This document shows, one piece after another, positions 17,371 through 24,936 of a DNA stretch of 33,619 nt. The notes below the pieces were generated by a model, which did not search any database, had not been told where the DNA came from, and saw only the letters and a list, made by a program, of their open reading frames with translations. The translations under genes were made by a program, and so were the position numbers. The stretch is from contig NZ_LIPN01000126.1 of assembly GCF_001418325.1 (NCBI RefSeq), forward strand, positions 1-33,619, read 5' to 3'. This DNA comes from Streptomyces atriruber. GTDB taxonomy: Bacteria > Actinomycetota > Actinomycetes > Streptomycetales > Streptomycetaceae. Position 1 is the first letter of the stretch. Every line of letters begins with the position of its first letter.

Positions 17371-17535
17371 AGTCGCTCAGGACTGAAGTTGATCAAGAAA
17401 AGCGCGGGAAGTTCCGGGGGTGAAGCGGAAGTTGAGCGCTGAAGCAAAGCGGAAGAGGGGTGGGGAGTTGCGTCGAGTTACGGCCGTGCTGCCTGCTTTT
17501 TGCCGGGCGGGGCACCAGACTTCGCCTACGCGCGG

Positions 17536-17541
17536 TAAGTT
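17536..17541 (+). promoter_or_regulatory. Putative -10 (TAAGTT) for leaderless mRNA of the 17549 gene
   Basis: TAAGTT fits TAnnnT and ends seven bases before ATG 17549, which has no SD sequence. The 178-bp gap 17371-17548 shows no other gene and no clear terminator for the opu genes. Confidence 0.35.
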
Positions 17542-17548
17542 TCTGGCC

Positions 17549-18715
17549 ATGCCACGTGGACGTCACCGCCATTCCCCACCCCTGCACAGGCTGCTTCCCC
17601 CCTCGACGGTCGCAGGCGTTTCGATTCTCAGCGCCGGCGGCGCCTGGATGTTCGCGGAACCGATCGTGCTCCGCGGGCTCGTCGCGGCCGCGGCCGCGGC
17701 CGCCGTCGTCGGCTCGGTCGTCATGCGCCGCTGGGACCAGGCGGCCGGCAAGCGCGTCGCCGAGCTCGGCCGGGCCCGCGCGAGCGACGAGTGGCGCTAT
17801 GAGGAGCGGATAGCCGAGGCCGAGTCCGACCTCGAGGAGTCCCGCGAGCTGCGGGCCAGGATGGAGACGAAGCTCCGCGCCAAGCGCGCCGAGCTCGCCG
17901 CCCTGCGCAACGAACACGCCGCCCTCCTGAGGCGGTACGCCACCGCCGAGACGGAGCGGGCCAGCGCCCTCGAAGGGCGGCGACTGCTCGCCATAGAGGC
18001 GTCGTCACCGGCGCCCGCCCTGCCCGCGGCCGGGGCGGCGGCTGCTTCCGGTTCCGGCGCCGAGGACCTCGTACCCGCGGTGCGGGCGGGGGCGCCGGTG
18101 CCGTCTGCGCGTACGGAGGCTGCTGCTCGTACGGAGTCTGCTCCGCGTGCGGAGGCTCCCGCGCGTACGGAGGGTTCCGCGCGTACGGAGGGTTCCTCTC
18201 GTACTGAGGTCTCCGCGGCGCGTTCGAAGGCCTCTGCCAGGCCGGGTGCCGGCCCCACGCCTTCGCTGTTCCTGCGGGCCAACGCGGCGCTCGACCGGAT
18301 GGCCGCGGCCCAGGCGGCCTCCGCACCACCGGAAGCGGCGCCCGGAGCCGCGCCGGAAGCGGAGGACGAGTCGCGGGGGAAGCCCGGGGCGGCCGATGGA
18401 TACGCCGGGCACGAGCGCGCGGTCGCCGTCGCGCCGCCCGCGCAGGCACGACGCCAGGCCCCCCAGGGCGGGTTCGACTTCTTCGGCACGAAGGACGTGA
18501 CGCCGGCCGCGCTGGAGTCCGTGCAGAACGAGGACCTCGCCGACGTGGTGGGCGAGGAGGCCCTCGCGGTCCACAAGGCGGAGACCGAGGGAGAGTTCAA
18601 GGACGCTCCCGAGGGCGACGCGGCGCGGGGCGTCGGCCAGGTCATCGACCTGACGGCCCACGACGAGACGGAACAGATCGACGTGGCGGAGCTGCGGACG
18701 GCTCTTCGGGCCTGA
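17549..18715 (+). CDS. Membrane-anchored Ala/Arg/Pro-rich coiled-coil protein (DUF6779/Rv3604c-like)
   Basis: Function unknown. The N-terminus has two hydrophobic segments (about 17-35 and 40-58) followed by a charged helical stretch rich in Glu, Arg and Ala (about 60-140) that should form a coiled coil. Then comes a low-complexity region with six hexapeptide repeats of the type SARTEG (residues 186-221) and a more conserved C-terminus (GFDFFGTKD... and DETEQIDVAELRTALRA). The two-helix plus coiled-coil design resembles M. tuberculosis Rv3604c, which as I recall also lies between the folK/DUF3180 block and the DUF2520-panC genes. ATG 17549 is chosen because the longer frame upstream encodes Lys/Arg-rich non-family sequence. 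No enzymatic motif is visible. Confidence 0.75.
   Translation: MPRGRHRHSPPLHRLLPPSTVAGVSILSAGGAWMFAEPIVLRGLVAAAAAAAVVGSVVMRRWDQAAGKRVAELGRARASDEWRYEERIAEAESDLEESRELRARMETKLRAKRAELAALRNEHAALLRRYATAETERASALEGRRLLAIEASSPAPALPAAGAAAASGSGAEDLVPAVRAGAPVPSARTEAAARTESAPRAEAPARTEGSARTEGSSRTEVSAARSKASARPGAGPTPSLFLRANAALDRMAAAQAASAPPEAAPGAAPEAEDESRGKPGAADGYAGHERAVAVAPPAQARRQAPQGGFDFFGTKDVTPAALESVQNEDLADVVGEEALAVHKAETEGEFKDAPEGDAARGVGQVIDLTAHDETEQIDVAELRTALRA
18104..18211 (+). repeat. Six 18-bp tandem repeats inside the coiled-coil protein gene
   Basis: Six consecutive 18-bp units encode hexapeptides SARTEA, AARTES, APRAEA, PARTEG, SARTEG and SSRTEV. One 18-bp stretch is perfectly duplicated (18161-18178 and 18179-18196). 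The period keeps the reading frame, so copy number can change without breaking the gene. Confidence 0.85.
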
Positions 18716-18720
18716 GGAAC

Positions 18721-18770
18721 GCACCGCTGAGGTCGGGCGGTGCTCTTGGCGCCCCTGAGCGCGGGGCGCC
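18721..18770. terminator. Tandem-hairpin terminator between convergent genes
   Basis: Two perfect hairpins stand back to back: GCACCGC/GCGGTGC (18721-18727 with 18737-18743) and GGCGCCCC/GGGGCGCC (18748-18755 with 18763-18770). They fill the gap between the coiled-coil gene (+) and the ydbT-like gene (-) and could stop transcription from both sides. Confidence 0.6.
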
Positions 18771-18782
18771 CCCCGGAACCGT

Positions 18783-20156
18783 TCAGGACATCCAGCGGTC
18801 CGGGAGGGCCTCCCGGCGGCCCGTCCGGGAGCGGTCCGCCTGGGAGCCGAGGAGCGCTGCCGCCTCCGTGGCGGGGCGCAGGCGGGCCGTCACCGTCTTG
18901 TTGGCGCCGGTGTCCACCCGGACGTCGGCAACGCCCTTGAACCGCTCCCACGGCCCCTGGGAGAGCCGCACGCTCTGCACCTTGGCGTGCGGCACCAGGG
19001 ACAGGCGCCGCTTGAACAGGCCGTGGCGGGCCGCGAAGACCTCGTCGGTGACCGCGAGGCCGTACCCCTTCCACCAGAACGGCACGCACCACGCCGCACG
19101 CGCGGGCGGCCGCACGAGGTCCGCCGCCTCCGGCACCCGCACGCCCGGCAGGACCCGCCCGATGACGTCCCCGGCGAGCTCGCGCGGCGCGACCGGCACC
19201 AGCACGCTGTTGGCCGAGCCCGCCACGTCCAGCTCGACCCGCACCCAGCCGCGCCGCCGCCACAGCAGCGGCTGCACCATGTGCACGGTCTGCACCCGGC
19301 CCGGCGGCACGGTCTCGTGGGCCTTGTCGAGCAGCCCGTGGTCGATGCGGATGCCGTCGGGGGACTCGCCCACCGTCCAGTCGTACTCCTTGATGAAGCG
19401 GCCGCCGCTGCTCGCGAACGCGCCGCCCAGCATGGGGAGGGCGGTCGCGATGACCGTCCACACGTTGTGTGTGGCGAACCAGAGGAAGGCGGGCACCACG
19501 GTCGCGGCGAGGAGCATCGCCCAGGGCGCGCCGGTCAGCAGCAAGGAGAAGGCGAGCATGCGCGGCTGGACGTACAGCAGGCCCCGCACGGGCGCCTCGC
19601 CGACGCCGCGCGCCTCCTCGGGGGCGAAACCGGCCGCCCGCGCGAGCAGTTCGGCCCGCAGTCCGGCCGCCTCGCGCTCGCCGAGAAAGGCCAGCTCGTC
19701 CTTCTTCTCCGCCCCGACGACGTCCAGTTTCAGCTTGGCGACCCCCGCGATGCGGGCGAGCAGCGGCCGCGTCACGTCGACGGCCTGGAGCCGGTCGAGC
19801 CGGATGTGGGCGGTGCGCCGGAAGAACAGCCCGGTGCGGATGCGCAATTCGGTGTCGGTGACGGCGAAGTGGGTGAACCACCAGCTCAGGAAGCCGTACA
19901 GGGCGCCGCCGATGACCACGGCCGCGCTGCCCAGAAGCAGGGTGGTGGCGGTCAGCCCGGAGAGGCGCTGCTGCGTGCCGTTGGGGTCGTGGACCGCCCA
20001 GCCCACCAGGACCGCGAAGGGCGCCCACGCGCGGCGCAGCGGCGTGACGGGGTGCAGGCGCCGCTCGGGCACCGCGTCTGCCGACACCGTGCCGTCCGCC
20101 GCCGCGTCATCCGTCACCGGCCGGTCTCCGTCCGCCGCTTCCCGTGCGTCCTTCAC
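18783..20156 (-). CDS. Bacterial PH-domain membrane protein, YdbT-like (457 aa)
   Basis: A membrane protein with three related bPH2-type segments, each of the pattern (V)TD..L..R.GLF.RR...I...R.Q.V: about residues 98-145 ([19 protein letters not shown]), 268-312 and 366-416 ([18 protein letters not shown]). Hydrophobic helices lie near 44-54, 72-93, 200-228 and 231-246. This domain arrangement is that of the B. subtilis YdbT family, whose biochemical role is unresolved but has been linked to antibiotic tolerance. GTG (20154-20156) overlaps the stop of the preceding ydbS-like gene by four bases (GTGA), fixing the start. Confidence 0.88.
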   Translation of the reverse strand: MKDAREAADGDRPVTDDAAADGTVSADAVPERRLHPVTPLRRAWAPFAVLVGWAVHDPNGTQQRLSGLTATTLLLGSAAVVIGGALYGFLSWWFTHFAVTDTELRIRTGLFFRRTAHIRLDRLQAVDVTRPLLARIAGVAKLKLDVVGAEKKDELAFLGEREAAGLRAELLARAAGFAPEEARGVGEAPVRGLLYVQPRMLAFSLLLTGAPWAMLLAATVVPAFLWFATHNVWTVIATALPMLGGAFASSGGRFIKEYDWTVGESPDGIRIDHGLLDKAHETVPPGRVQTVHMVQPLLWRRRGWVRVELDVAGSANSVLVPVAPRELAGDVIGRVLPGVRVPEAADLVRPPARAAWCVPFWWKGYGLAVTDEVFAARHGLFKRRLSLVPHAKVQSVRLSQGPWERFKGVADVRVDTGANKTVTARLRPATEAAALLGSQADRSRTGRREALPDRWMS

Positions 20157-20662
20157 AGCCCCGCCGATCGGGCCTCGCCGAGCTCGGTCAGGCGGTCGCG
20201 CAGCCGTTCGGCCTCCTCGGGGAGCAGCCCCGGGATGCATGCGTCGGTGGCTGCCGCTGCGGTGTGCAGTTGGACGCTCGCGAGCCCGAAGCGCCGCTCC
20301 ACGGGCCCCGACGTCACCTCGACGAGCTGCATCCGGCCGTACGGCACGACGGTCTCCTCGCGCCAGAGCACGCCCCGGCTGATGAGCAGGTCGTCGGCGC
20401 GCTCCGCGTACCGCCACGAGCGCCAGTTCCGGCCCAGCACCGGCCAGCCCCAGGCGACGACGGCGAGCGGCAGCAGCGCGAAGGCGGCCCAGGCGGGGCC
20501 CGCGAACAGGCCGAGCAGGATTCCGACGGCCGCCGCGAGCGGCACCAGCCAGACCACCAGCAGGAGCCTGCGCAGCTTCAGCAGCCCCCGCGGCAGTCCG
20601 GTCCACACCGGCTCGGTCTGCTCCCGTGCCGGTCCTGCGGGCCCCGCTGTCCCCGTGTCCAT
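20153..20662 (-). CDS. Bacterial PH-domain membrane protein, YdbS-like (169 aa)
   Basis: Two TM helices (about 30-54 and 56-74) are followed by one bPH2 domain ([47 protein letters not shown]). YdbS and YdbT homologues are normally adjacent and are thought to act together in the membrane. The start ATG 20662 has no SD sequence, but TACGCT lies exactly six bases upstream, predicting a leaderless mRNA. It is divergent from the nuoD gene across 54 bp. Confidence 0.88.
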   Translation of the reverse strand: MDTGTAGPAGPAREQTEPVWTGLPRGLLKLRRLLLVVWLVPLAAAVGILLGLFAGPAWAAFALLPLAVVAWGWPVLGRNWRSWRYAERADDLLISRGVLWREETVVPYGRMQLVEVTSGPVERRFGLASVQLHTAAAATDACIPGLLPEEAERLRDRLTELGEARSAGL

Positions 20663-20668
20663 GCCTCA

Positions 20669-20674
20669 AGCGTA
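20669..20674 (-). promoter_or_regulatory. Putative -10 (TACGCT) for leaderless ydbS-like mRNA
   Basis: On the minus strand TACGCT is followed by six bases and the ATG of the ydbS-like gene. The same hexamer stands before the histidine kinase gene at 23.0 kb. Confidence 0.45.
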
Positions 20675-20704
20675 CGTAGGACCTCCGACACGCGGCGTGT
20701 GCGA

Positions 20705-20710
20705 GAGACT
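20705..20710 (+). promoter_or_regulatory. Putative -10 (GAGACT) for leaderless nuoD mRNA
   Basis: GAGACT differs at one base from the TAGACT form favoured by the main sigma factor and ends exactly six bases before ATG 20717. The divergent -10 of the ydbS-like gene lies 30 bases away, so the two promoters share a 54-bp gap. Confidence 0.35.
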
Positions 20711-20716
20711 GTGGCC

Positions 20717-21880
20717 ATGAGTCCCACGACGGAGACCACCACGGAGACCACGCTCGGCATCGGCGGAGCGGCCGAGAGCACCGACATGGTGCTCAACATC
20801 GGCCCCCAGCACCCGTCCACGCACGGCGTGCTCCGCCTCCGCCTGGTCCTGGACGGCGAGCGCATCCAGCACGCGGAGCCGGTCATCGGCTACATGCACC
20901 GCGGTGCGGAGAAGCTCTTCGAGGCGCGGGACTACCGGCAGATCGTGATGCTGGCCAACCGCCACGACTGGCTGTCGGCGTTCTCGAACGAGCTGGGCGT
21001 CGTGCTGGCCGTGGAGCGGATGCTCGGCATGGAGGTCCCCGAGCGCGCCGTCTGGATGCGCACGCTGCTCGCCGAGCTGAACCGCGTCCTGAACCACCTG
21101 ATGTTCCTCGGGTCCTACCCCCTGGAACTGGGCGGGATCACCCCGGTGTTCCACGCGTTCCGTGAGCGCGAGGAGCTCCAGAACGTGATGGAGGAGATCT
21201 CCGGCGGCCGCATGCACTACATGTTCAACCGCGTCGGCGGCCTCAAGGAGGACCTGCCCGCCGGATGGACCTCCCGCGCGCGGGAGGCGGTCGCGTCGGT
21301 GCGCTCGCGCATGGACGTGTACGACCGTCTGGTGCTCGGCAACGAGATCTTCCGGGGGCGTACGCGCGGCGTCGGCGTCCTCACGCCGGAGGCGGTGCAT
21401 GCCTACGGAGTGAGCGGTCCCATCGCCCGTGCCTCCGGAGTCGACTTCGACCTGCGCCGCGACGAGCCGTACCTGGCGTACGGCGAGCTCCAGGACACCC
21501 TGAAGGTCGTCACGCGCGAGGAGGGCGACTGCCTGGCCCGCTTCGAGTGCCTCCTGGAGCAGACCCACAACGCGCTGGCCCTCGCTGACGCCTGCCTGGA
21601 CCGGATCGCCGAGCTCCCGCAGGGACCGGTCAACCAGCGGCTGCCGAAGGTCCTCAAGGCCCCCGAGGGCCACACGTACGCATGGACCGAGAACCCCCTC
21701 GGCATCAACGGCTACTACCTCGTCAGCAAGGGCGAGAAGACGCCGTACCGCCTCAAGCTGCGCTCGGCCTCGTACAACAACATCCAGGCGCTGACCGAGC
21801 TGCTTCCGGGGCAGCTGGTCGCGGACATGGTGGCGATCCTCGGGTCACTGTTCTTCGTGGTCGGCGACATCGACAAGTAG
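20717..21880 (+). CDS. nuoD2: Orphan NADH-quinone oxidoreductase subunit D-like protein (NuoD2)
   Basis: The 49-kDa-subunit family is recognised from [17 protein letters not shown] (24-40), [12 protein letters not shown] (58-69), [26 protein letters not shown] and the C-terminal [19 protein letters not shown]. It stands alone, with no nuoB, nuoC or nuoI next to it. H36, equivalent to the quinone-pocket histidine (H38 of Thermus Nqo4, H59 of human NDUFS2), is kept. The position of the quinone-binding tyrosine (Y87/Y108) is W85 in [10 protein letters not shown]. There are no Ni-Fe cysteine pairs, so it is not a hydrogenase. The usual C-terminal segment PRGELGYYLVSDG reads [13 protein letters not shown]. 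It may replace NuoD in an alternative complex I or have another role. The 3' end overlaps the convergent methyltransferase gene by 36 bp. Confidence 0.88.
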   Translation: MSPTTETTTETTLGIGGAAESTDMVLNIGPQHPSTHGVLRLRLVLDGERIQHAEPVIGYMHRGAEKLFEARDYRQIVMLANRHDWLSAFSNELGVVLAVERMLGMEVPERAVWMRTLLAELNRVLNHLMFLGSYPLELGGITPVFHAFREREELQNVMEEISGGRMHYMFNRVGGLKEDLPAGWTSRAREAVASVRSRMDVYDRLVLGNEIFRGRTRGVGVLTPEAVHAYGVSGPIARASGVDFDLRRDEPYLAYGELQDTLKVVTREEGDCLARFECLLEQTHNALALADACLDRIAELPQGPVNQRLPKVLKAPEGHTYAWTENPLGINGYYLVSKGEKTPYRLKLRSASYNNIQALTELLPGQLVADMVAILGSLFFVVGDIDK

Positions 21881-22912
21881 GGCGTCATCGACAAGTAGGG
21901 CGTCGTCGGCGAGTAGGGCGTCCAGGGCGACGCCCACGGGCTGCAGCAGCCACCCGAAGTCGCCGAGGCCGCCGGGCGCGGTGAGCTCGGCGGCCTCTCC
22001 CGCGCGCGTGAGGGCACGTACGTACGCCGTCGGGTCGCTGGAGGCGAGCGCGAGCGGCGGGCGGCCGCCGCTGACTCCCAGCGCGCCGAGCGCGGCCCGC
22101 TGGGAGAGCAGCGCGGCGCCGTCCCGCGCGCAGGCGTCCAGCGCCACGTGGGCCGTGATGTCGCGGCTGCCGTCGGGCACGGGCGCCGTCTCGCGGCCCT
22201 CCCTGAAGCCCGTCAGCGTCCCGAACGGCGGGCGCGCGTCCCGGGTGTGGGCGTAGTCGACGGCGACCGCCAGGCCGCGTGCCAGGGTCGCCACGGCGGC
22301 CGCCCACGCCTCGTCCCTGGGGCGCCCGATCTCCGCGCGCAGGCCCGGCTCGGGGTCCAGCGGCCACCAGCGCGCCAGCCAGTCGGCGTCGGCCCCCTCG
22401 ACGGGACCGCCCGGCGACTCGGTGCCGTCGCCGTCCACGAGCATCCGGTGCGGCACTCCGTCGGCGGCGACCTCGGCGACGTCCAGGGGGACGTTGTCCA
22501 GCCACTCGTTGGCGAACAGCAGGCCCGTGACGCCGGTCGGCGGTGTGCCGCGCCACTCGATGCGCGGGTCGAGGTCCGCGGGGCGCTCCGCGAGCTCCAC
22601 CGCGTACGCACGCACGCGTGGCGCCACGTCGGCAGGGAGCGCGGCAAGGACGGCCGTGGTGAGTTCGCCGCGGCCCGCCCCCATGTCCACGAACGCCACC
22701 TCGTCCGGGTGACCGAGCTCCGCGTCCAGACGGGACAGCAGGCGCGCCACGGCGCCCGCGTAGAGGGGCGAGGCGTGCACGGACGTGCGGAAGTGGGCGG
22801 CGGGCCCTTCGGGGCGGCGGTAGAAGCCGTGCGGGCCGTACAGGGCGGCCTGCGCGGCCTCGCGCCAGCCGCGCGGGGCGGCCGCTCGCGGCTGGTCCTT
22901 GTCGTTCGTCAC
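21845..22912 (-). CDS. MidA/NDUFAF7-family SAM-dependent methyltransferase (355 aa)
   Basis: The family (COG1565, DUF185) is recognised from GFYRRPEG...[20 protein letters not shown] (about 36-65), the SAM-binding [36 protein letters not shown] and [16 protein letters not shown]. Mitochondrial NDUFAF7/MidA dimethylates an arginine of the complex I subunit orthologous to NuoD. Here the gene converges on nuoD2 and overlaps its last 36 bp. The C-terminal tail is built from three repeated hexapeptides followed by VADHEEQ, encoded antisense to the nuoD end. GTG 22912 has no SD sequence but is seven bases after TAGCCT, which fits a leaderless mRNA. Methylation of NuoD is an inference from homology and position. 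Confidence 0.87.
   Translation of the reverse strand: MTNDKDQPRAAAPRGWREAAQAALYGPHGFYRRPEGPAAHFRTSVHASPLYAGAVARLLSRLDAELGHPDEVAFVDMGAGRGELTTAVLAALPADVAPRVRAYAVELAERPADLDPRIEWRGTPPTGVTGLLFANEWLDNVPLDVAEVAADGVPHRMLVDGDGTESPGGPVEGADADWLARWWPLDPEPGLRAEIGRPRDEAWAAAVATLARGLAVAVDYAHTRDARPPFGTLTGFREGRETAPVPDGSRDITAHVALDACARDGAALLSQRAALGALGVSGGRPPLALASSDPTAYVRALTRAGEAAELTAPGGLGDFGWLLQPVGVALDALLADDALLVDDALLVDVADHEEQ
21868..21921. repeat. Three-copy 18-bp tandem repeat at the nuoD/methyltransferase junction
   Basis: CATCGACAAGTAGGGCGT occurs at 21868-21885 and 21886-21903, and a third copy with three changes at 21904-21921. The first copy contains the nuoD stop codon. Read on the minus strand, the three copies encode [18 protein letters not shown] near the C-terminus of the methyltransferase. 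Confidence 0.9.
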
Positions 22913-22913
22913 A

Positions 22914-22932
22914 GCCCGCAGGCTAAGCGGGC
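22914..22932 (-). promoter_or_regulatory. Putative -10 (TAGCCT) within a small hairpin before the methyltransferase gene
   Basis: TAGCCT (22920-22925, minus strand) ends seven bases before GTG 22912. It lies in the loop of an inverted repeat GCCCGC/GCGGGC (22914-22919 with 22927-22932), a symmetrical arrangement that could also be a protein-binding site. Confidence 0.4.
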
Positions 22933-23005
22933 CTCCACCTTGGGGAGTACATGTACCTGCTCCGGATCGGACCTTCGGTTGACCCGAGGGCGCCAATGGG
23001 CTGCC

Positions 23006-23011
23006 TACGCT
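23006..23011 (+). promoter_or_regulatory. Putative -10 (TACGCT) for leaderless histidine kinase mRNA
   Basis: TACGCT ends seven bases before GTG 23019, which has no SD sequence. TTGACC at 22979-22984 resembles a -35 but the 21-base spacer is longer than usual, so the -35 is doubtful. Confidence 0.45.
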
Positions 23012-23018
23012 TAGTTAC

Positions 23019-24221
23019 GTGCAGCGCCTCTATGACTTCCTCCGCAGACACCCGACATGGGTCGACGGCTTCTGGGCCCTCGTCCTGCTCGGGATCTACG
23101 GGATCGGCCTGGTGGCCACGGCGGAGGGGGTCGGGAACGATCCGAAGGTCGCGTCGATCCCGGCCGCGGTGGGTCTGTCCGTGGTGGTGGCGCTGCGCCG
23201 CCGCATGCCCGAGAAGATGCTCGTGCTCTCCGCGGTGATCGGCGTCCTCCAGCTCGTCTTCGACGTGAAGCCGATGCCGGCGAACTTCGCCATGCTGGTG
23301 AGCATCTATACGGCGGCGGCCGTCGGGGAGCGGTGGGCGTCGCGGTTCGCGCTGGTCGGCGGCCTGTGCGCGGCGCCGTTCGCCACGATGCGCTGGCCCT
23401 CGGAGAACACCAACGCCTTCGGCAACGTCCTCTTCACGATGTTCCAGATCGTGCCCTTCGCGCTCGCCTGGGTCCTCGGCGACTCCATCCGCACCCGCCG
23501 CGCCTACCTCGCCCAGCTGGAGGAGCGTGCCGACCGGCTGGAGAAGGAGCGCGAGGCGCAGTCGAAGGTCGCGGTGGCGGCCGAGCGGGCGCGGATCGCC
23601 CGTGAGCTGCACGACGTCGTGGCGCACAACGTCTCGGTGATGGTGGTCCAGGCCGACGGCGCCGCGTACGTCCTGGACGCCGCGCCCGACCAGGCCAGGA
23701 AGGCCCTGGAGACCATCTCGGGCACCGGCCGTCAGGCCCTGGCCGAGATGCGCAGGCTGCTCGGTGTGCTGCGCACCGGAGAGCCCGAGGAGAGCGGCGA
23801 GTACGTCCCGCAGCCCGACGTCGAGCAGCTCGACGCACTCATCGAGCAGGTCCGTACGGCAGGCCTGCCCGTCGACTACAAGGTGGAGGGCACCCCGCGC
23901 CCGCTGCCCAGCGGCGTGGAGCTCACCGCGTACCGCATCGTGCAGGAGGCCCTCACCAACACCCGCAAGCACGGCGGGGAGAACGCCGGGGCGAGCGTGC
24001 GCCTGGTCTACTTCGACGACGGCCTGGGGCTGCTGGTCGAGGACGACGGCAAGGGCGCCCCGCACGAGCTGTACGAGGACGGCGGGGCCGACGGCAGCGG
24101 GCACGGCCTGATCGGCATGCGCGAGCGGGTCGGCATGGTCGGCGGCACGCTGGACGCGGGGCCGCGGCCCGGCGGCGGCTTCCGGATCAGTGCGCTCCTG
24201 CCGCTGAAACCCGCACACTGA
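23019..24221 (+). CDS. Two-component sensor histidine kinase, NarL-partner type (400 aa)
   Basis: Five or so membrane helices (about 15-35, 46-60, 66-80, 87-103 and 108-155) form the sensor part with very little extracytoplasmic sequence, which suggests it senses the membrane or an intramembrane signal. The HisKA_3 dimerisation domain carries the phospho-acceptor H198 in ARELHDVVAHN. The HATPase domain shows QEALTNTRKHG (N box), LLVEDDGKGAP (G1) and GHGLIGMRERVGMVGG (G2). It is followed after 34 bp by its response regulator, so the two form an operon. The signal and target genes are not evident. GTG 23019 is supported by the promoter spacing. Confidence 0.93.
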   Translation: MQRLYDFLRRHPTWVDGFWALVLLGIYGIGLVATAEGVGNDPKVASIPAAVGLSVVVALRRRMPEKMLVLSAVIGVLQLVFDVKPMPANFAMLVSIYTAAAVGERWASRFALVGGLCAAPFATMRWPSENTNAFGNVLFTMFQIVPFALAWVLGDSIRTRRAYLAQLEERADRLEKEREAQSKVAVAAERARIARELHDVVAHNVSVMVVQADGAAYVLDAAPDQARKALETISGTGRQALAEMRRLLGVLRTGEPEESGEYVPQPDVEQLDALIEQVRTAGLPVDYKVEGTPRPLPSGVELTAYRIVQEALTNTRKHGGENAGASVRLVYFDDGLGLLVEDDGKGAPHELYEDGGADGSGHGLIGMRERVGMVGGTLDAGPRPGGGFRISALLPLKPAH

Positions 24222-24255
24222 GCACACCACCCCACAGCCCTTTGGAAGGACCTTT

Positions 24256-24927
24256 ATGTCGATCCGCGTGATGCTCGTCGACGACCAGGTGCTGCTGCGC
24301 ACCGGGTTCCGGATGGTGCTCGCCGCCCAGCCGGACATGGAGGTCGTCGCGGAGGCGGGCGACGGCGTGGAGGCCCTGGAGGTGCTGCGCGGGACCGAGG
24401 TCGACGTGGTGCTGATGGACGTCCGCATGCCGAAGCTGGACGGCGTGGAGACGACCCGGCGCATCTGCCAGGACGAGAACCCGCCGAAGGTGCTGATCCT
24501 GACGACGTTCGACCTCGACGAGTACGCCTTCTCGGGGCTGAAGGCCGGGGCGTCGGGCTTCATGCTCAAGGACGTGCCTCCGGGCGAGCTGCTCGCCGCG
24601 ATCCGCTCCGTGCACAGCGGTGACGCGGTGGTCGCGCCGTCCACCACGCGACGGCTCCTGGACCGCTTCGCGCCGATGCTGCCGAACACCGGCGGCCAGC
24701 CGCAGCACAAGCACCTGGAGCGCCTCACGGACCGGGAGCGCGAGGTCATGGTGCTGGTCGCCCAGGGCCTGTCGAACGGCGAGATCGCGGCGCGGCTCGT
24801 CCTTTCGGAGGCGACCGTGAAGACGCACGTCGGACGCATCCTGACCAAGCTGGACCTGCGGGACCGGGTGCAGGTGGTGGTCCTCGCGTACGAGACGGGG
24901 CTCGTGCGGGCCGGGGGCGCCTCCTAG
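24256..24927 (+). CDS. Response regulator, NarL/LuxR family (223 aa)
   Basis: The N-terminal receiver domain has the acidic pair D9-D10, phospho-acceptor D55 in LMDVRMP and the conserved lysine in MLKDVPPGELL. The C-terminal LuxR-type helix-turn-helix (HTH) is LTDREREVMVLVAQGLSNGEIAARLVLSEATVKTHVGRILTKL in two adjoining blocks ending near residue 200. ATG 24256 has GGAAGG seven bases upstream. It is the partner of the upstream kinase. The convergent DUF5937 regulator ends only nine bases beyond its stop, with no obvious terminator between. Confidence 0.95.
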   Translation: MSIRVMLVDDQVLLRTGFRMVLAAQPDMEVVAEAGDGVEALEVLRGTEVDVVLMDVRMPKLDGVETTRRICQDENPPKVLILTTFDLDEYAFSGLKAGASGFMLKDVPPGELLAAIRSVHSGDAVVAPSTTRRLLDRFAPMLPNTGGQPQHKHLERLTDREREVMVLVAQGLSNGEIAARLVLSEATVKTHVGRILTKLDLRDRVQVVVLAYETGLVRAGGAS

Positions 24928-24936
24928 CCGGACGGC

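Noticed and set aside
17797..20028. A 743-codon minus-strand ORF crossing the ydbT-like and coiled-coil genes
   Set aside because: It is out of frame with the ydbT-like gene and rich in Arg/Gly/Ala; the PH-domain frame explains the region.
20717..21880. NuoD-like gene as a group 4 NiFe hydrogenase large subunit
   Set aside because: The CxxC pairs that hold the Ni-Fe centre are missing and no hydrogenase maturation genes are near.
22923..24848. A 641-codon minus-strand ORF opposite the two-component genes
   Set aside because: It is antisense to a kinase and response regulator with all catalytic motifs; composition is that of a shadow frame.
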